A stretch of 6,945 nt of DNA from Bryobacterales bacterium (lineage in GTDB: Bacteria > Acidobacteriota > Terriglobia > Bryobacterales > Bryobacteraceae), in assembly GCA_009697495.1 (NCBI GenBank), contig SHUN01000152.1, forward strand, positions 1-6,945, written 5' to 3'. The position numbers were made by a program, and so were the translations under genes. Shown here one piece after another: positions 5,186-6,945 of this stretch (within the stretch, counting starts at the first letter, position 1; each line of letters opens with the position of its first letter). Under the pieces are notes generated by a model. That model searched no databases and had not been told where the DNA came from. It saw nothing but the letters and a program-made list of their open reading frames with translations.

Positions 5186-6916
5186 ATGCCGACTCCATCT
5201 CGTCGAGACTTTCTACGGCTAACCGCCGCGCCCTTGTTGGCCCAGTCTTCGGCGAAGCCGAATGTGATTGTGATTTTGACGGACGACCAAGGCTACGGCG
5301 ACTTTTCGTGCCATGGAAATCCGATTCTGAAGACGCCGAACATGGATGCTATTCATAGCGAAAGCGTGCGGTTTGTCGATTTCCATTCAGCGCCGATGTG
5401 CACGCCGACGCGCGGGCAATTGATGACGGGCGTGGACGCGTTGAAGAATCGGGCCACATCGGTGACGGCGGGGCGGGCCGTGCTGCGGCGGGATCTGCCG
5501 ACGATGGCCGATGTGTTCAAACAGAACGGGTACCGGACCGGCATTTTCGGCAAGTGGCATTTGGGGGACAACTATCCGTATCGGCCCATGGACAGGGGCT
5601 TTGACGAGGCCCGGTATCACTTGGGGTTTGGGATTTCTTCGGCGCCGGAGTTTAGCAATGACTACTTCAACGGGCGGCACCGGCATAACGGCGTCGTGAA
5701 AAAGTTCGATGGGTACTGCGCGGACTTTTGGTTCCGCGAGGCGATGACGTGGATGAAGCAAAAGCAGGGGCCGTTCTTCTGCTACATTCCGACGAACACG
5801 CCGCATGGTCCGGCGTGGGTGGACCCGAAGTATTCAGAGCCCTATAACAAGCCGATGCTGCCGAAGGATTTCTTCGGGATGATTGCGAATGTGGACGAGA
5901 ATCTGGGGAAGTTGGATACGTTTTTGCGCCAGGAGAATTTGCGGGAGAACACGATCGTGGTGTTCCTGACCGACAACGGCGCGACTGCCGGATTCAACGT
6001 GCATAACGCGGGAATGCGGGGGCGAAAGACGCAGTATTATGAGGGCGGGCATCGCGTGCCGTGCTTTGTGCGGTGGCCGAAGGGCGGGTTGCGGAAGCCG
6101 TCGGATTCCCGCGTGCCGGCGCAAATGCAGGATATTCTGCCGACGCTGATTGACCTGTGCGCTTTGAAAAAGCCCGCTGTTTCCTTTGACGGGCGGAGCC
6201 TGGCGCCGATATTAACGGGCAAGGCGGAGGACATCGGCGACCGGATGCTGATCGTCCAGTATGGGCAGATTCCGAAGAAGTTTGAGGCGACCGTGATTTG
6301 GGGTAAATGGCGGCTGGTGAATGGCACCGAGCTGTACGATATTCATGCCGATCCGGCGCAGGAGCGGGATGTGGCGGCGGCTTCGCAGGACGTGTTGGCG
6401 CGGATGCGGGCCCACTACGAAAAGTGGTGGGCGCCGATTGAGCCGACTTTGAAAGACTTTTTGCCGATCTCGATTGGGGCGCCGCAGGAGAATCCGGTGG
6501 TGCTTTGTTCGAGCGATTGGGAGGAAGTTTACGCCGACAATCCGGGGCATGTTTCGAGCGCGGCGGGCGGGCCGCAGGGCGGGCCGTGGAACGTGTTTGT
6601 GGAGCGCGGCGGGGAGTATGAGATCCGGCTGTTGCGGTGGCCGCCGGATTTGAATTTGGCTCTGACGGCGGGCAGGGAGGCGCAGAAGATGACGTTGGGG
6701 CAGTTGCCTGCGGGCAAGGCTGTGCCGATTGCGGGGGCGCGGTTAACGGTGGCTGGGCAGAAGTTATCGGCTTCGACCCGTTCGTCCGACACTTTTGCGA
6801 CGTTCCGCGTGAAGTTGACGGCGAAGACGAAGTCGAAATTGCATGGGTGGTTTGTGGACGGGCAGGGGGCGGATGTTTGCGGGGCGTTTTATGCGGTGGT
6901 TCGGATTACAACGTAG
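5186..6916 (+). CDS. Tat-exported arylsulfatase (Cys-type, formylglycine-dependent) with an extra C-terminal domain
   Basis: The 576-residue protein starts with a twin-arginine signal (SRRDFLRLTAAPLLA, 5-19), so export in folded form is likely. The sulfatase domain spans about 25-425. Visible residues are the metal-binding Asp33 and Asp34 in TDDQGYGD, the CTPTR motif (72-76) whose Cys72 must become formylglycine, Lys123 and His125 in FGKWHLG, His207 in NTPHGP, Asp263 and Asn264 in TDNG, and Lys281 in GRKTQYYEGGHR. It hydrolyses sulfate esters; the substrate is unknown. Residues 430-576 form a separate, strand-rich region (for example GGEYEIRLLRWP and KLHGWFVDGQ) that may bind substrate. The maturation enzyme (FGE or anaerobic SME) is not in the window. 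The start is chosen because it places the Tat motif at the N-terminus. The coding strand is strongly G-rich (in 6841-6900, 31 G to 7 C), and the gene is complete. Confidence 0.94.
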   Translation: MPTPSRRDFLRLTAAPLLAQSSAKPNVIVILTDDQGYGDFSCHGNPILKTPNMDAIHSESVRFVDFHSAPMCTPTRGQLMTGVDALKNRATSVTAGRAVLRRDLPTMADVFKQNGYRTGIFGKWHLGDNYPYRPMDRGFDEARYHLGFGISSAPEFSNDYFNGRHRHNGVVKKFDGYCADFWFREAMTWMKQKQGPFFCYIPTNTPHGPAWVDPKYSEPYNKPMLPKDFFGMIANVDENLGKLDTFLRQENLRENTIVVFLTDNGATAGFNVHNAGMRGRKTQYYEGGHRVPCFVRWPKGGLRKPSDSRVPAQMQDILPTLIDLCALKKPAVSFDGRSLAPILTGKAEDIGDRMLIVQYGQIPKKFEATVIWGKWRLVNGTELYDIHADPAQERDVAAASQDVLARMRAHYEKWWAPIEPTLKDFLPISIGAPQENPVVLCSSDWEEVYADNPGHVSSAAGGPQGGPWNVFVERGGEYEIRLLRWPPDLNLALTAGREAQKMTLGQLPAGKAVPIAGARLTVAGQKLSASTRSSDTFATFRVKLTAKTKSKLHGWFVDGQGADVCGAFYAVVRITT

Positions 6917-6945
6917 CGTTGAGGGCGCGGACTCGGGCGAACTGC

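Noticed and set aside
6906..6945. Possible 3' end of a convergent minus-strand gene (reads QFARVRALNATL then stop)
   Set aside because: The 12 codons have plausible GC-ending usage and would overlap the sulfatase end, but the stretch is too short to support a gene call.

Overview
The window looks like a chromosomal segment of a GC-rich soil heterotroph. My best guess is Acidobacteriota of the Bryobacterales/Solibacter type. This is inference from gene content (secreted esterases, a Tat-exported arylsulfatase, a PQQ dehydrogenase paired with a diheme cytochrome c) and from very short signal peptides ending in A-Q. No rRNA or other phylogenetic marker is present.

Layout, left to right. (1) 1-855, minus: a secreted alpha/beta-hydrolase esterase whose C-terminus lies beyond the left edge. 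(2) 856-1005: a divergent intergenic region with two DNA dyads and a -10-like box. (3) 1006-1779, plus: a secreted diheme cytochrome c. (4) 1780-1916: an unusual in-frame spacer bounded by an 11-bp direct repeat. (5) 1917-3494, plus: a PQQ-dependent alcohol dehydrogenase with the Asp-x-Asp active-site signature associated with lanthanide-dependent enzymes. (6) 3499-3726, plus: a short HicB-like antitoxin. (7) 3704-3863, plus: a broken hicA toxin gene with its middle deleted and the frame shifted. (8) 3870-4844, minus: a second secreted esterase, convergent with the toxin remnant. (9) 4860-5177, minus: a small unrecognised coding segment just upstream of that esterase. (10) 5186-6916, plus: a Cys-type arylsulfatase with a Tat signal and an extra C-terminal domain.

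How they may work together: the cytochrome and the quinoprotein form a likely periplasmic alcohol-oxidation module. PQQ would pass electrons to heme c, because the quinoprotein has no heme domain of its own. The esterases and sulfatase suit removal of ester and sulfate groups from organic matter outside the cytoplasm. A common pathway is not shown.

Points most worth a second look: the direct-repeat-bounded spacer that separates the strong Shine-Dalgarno from the dehydrogenase's signal peptide and creates a second in-frame start; the D-W-D metal-site signature; the antitoxin left beside a decayed toxin; and a change of plus-strand GC skew from C-rich to G-rich inside the dehydrogenase gene that does not follow gene orientation. 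I saw no tRNA, rRNA, CRISPR array, transposase or classical terminator.
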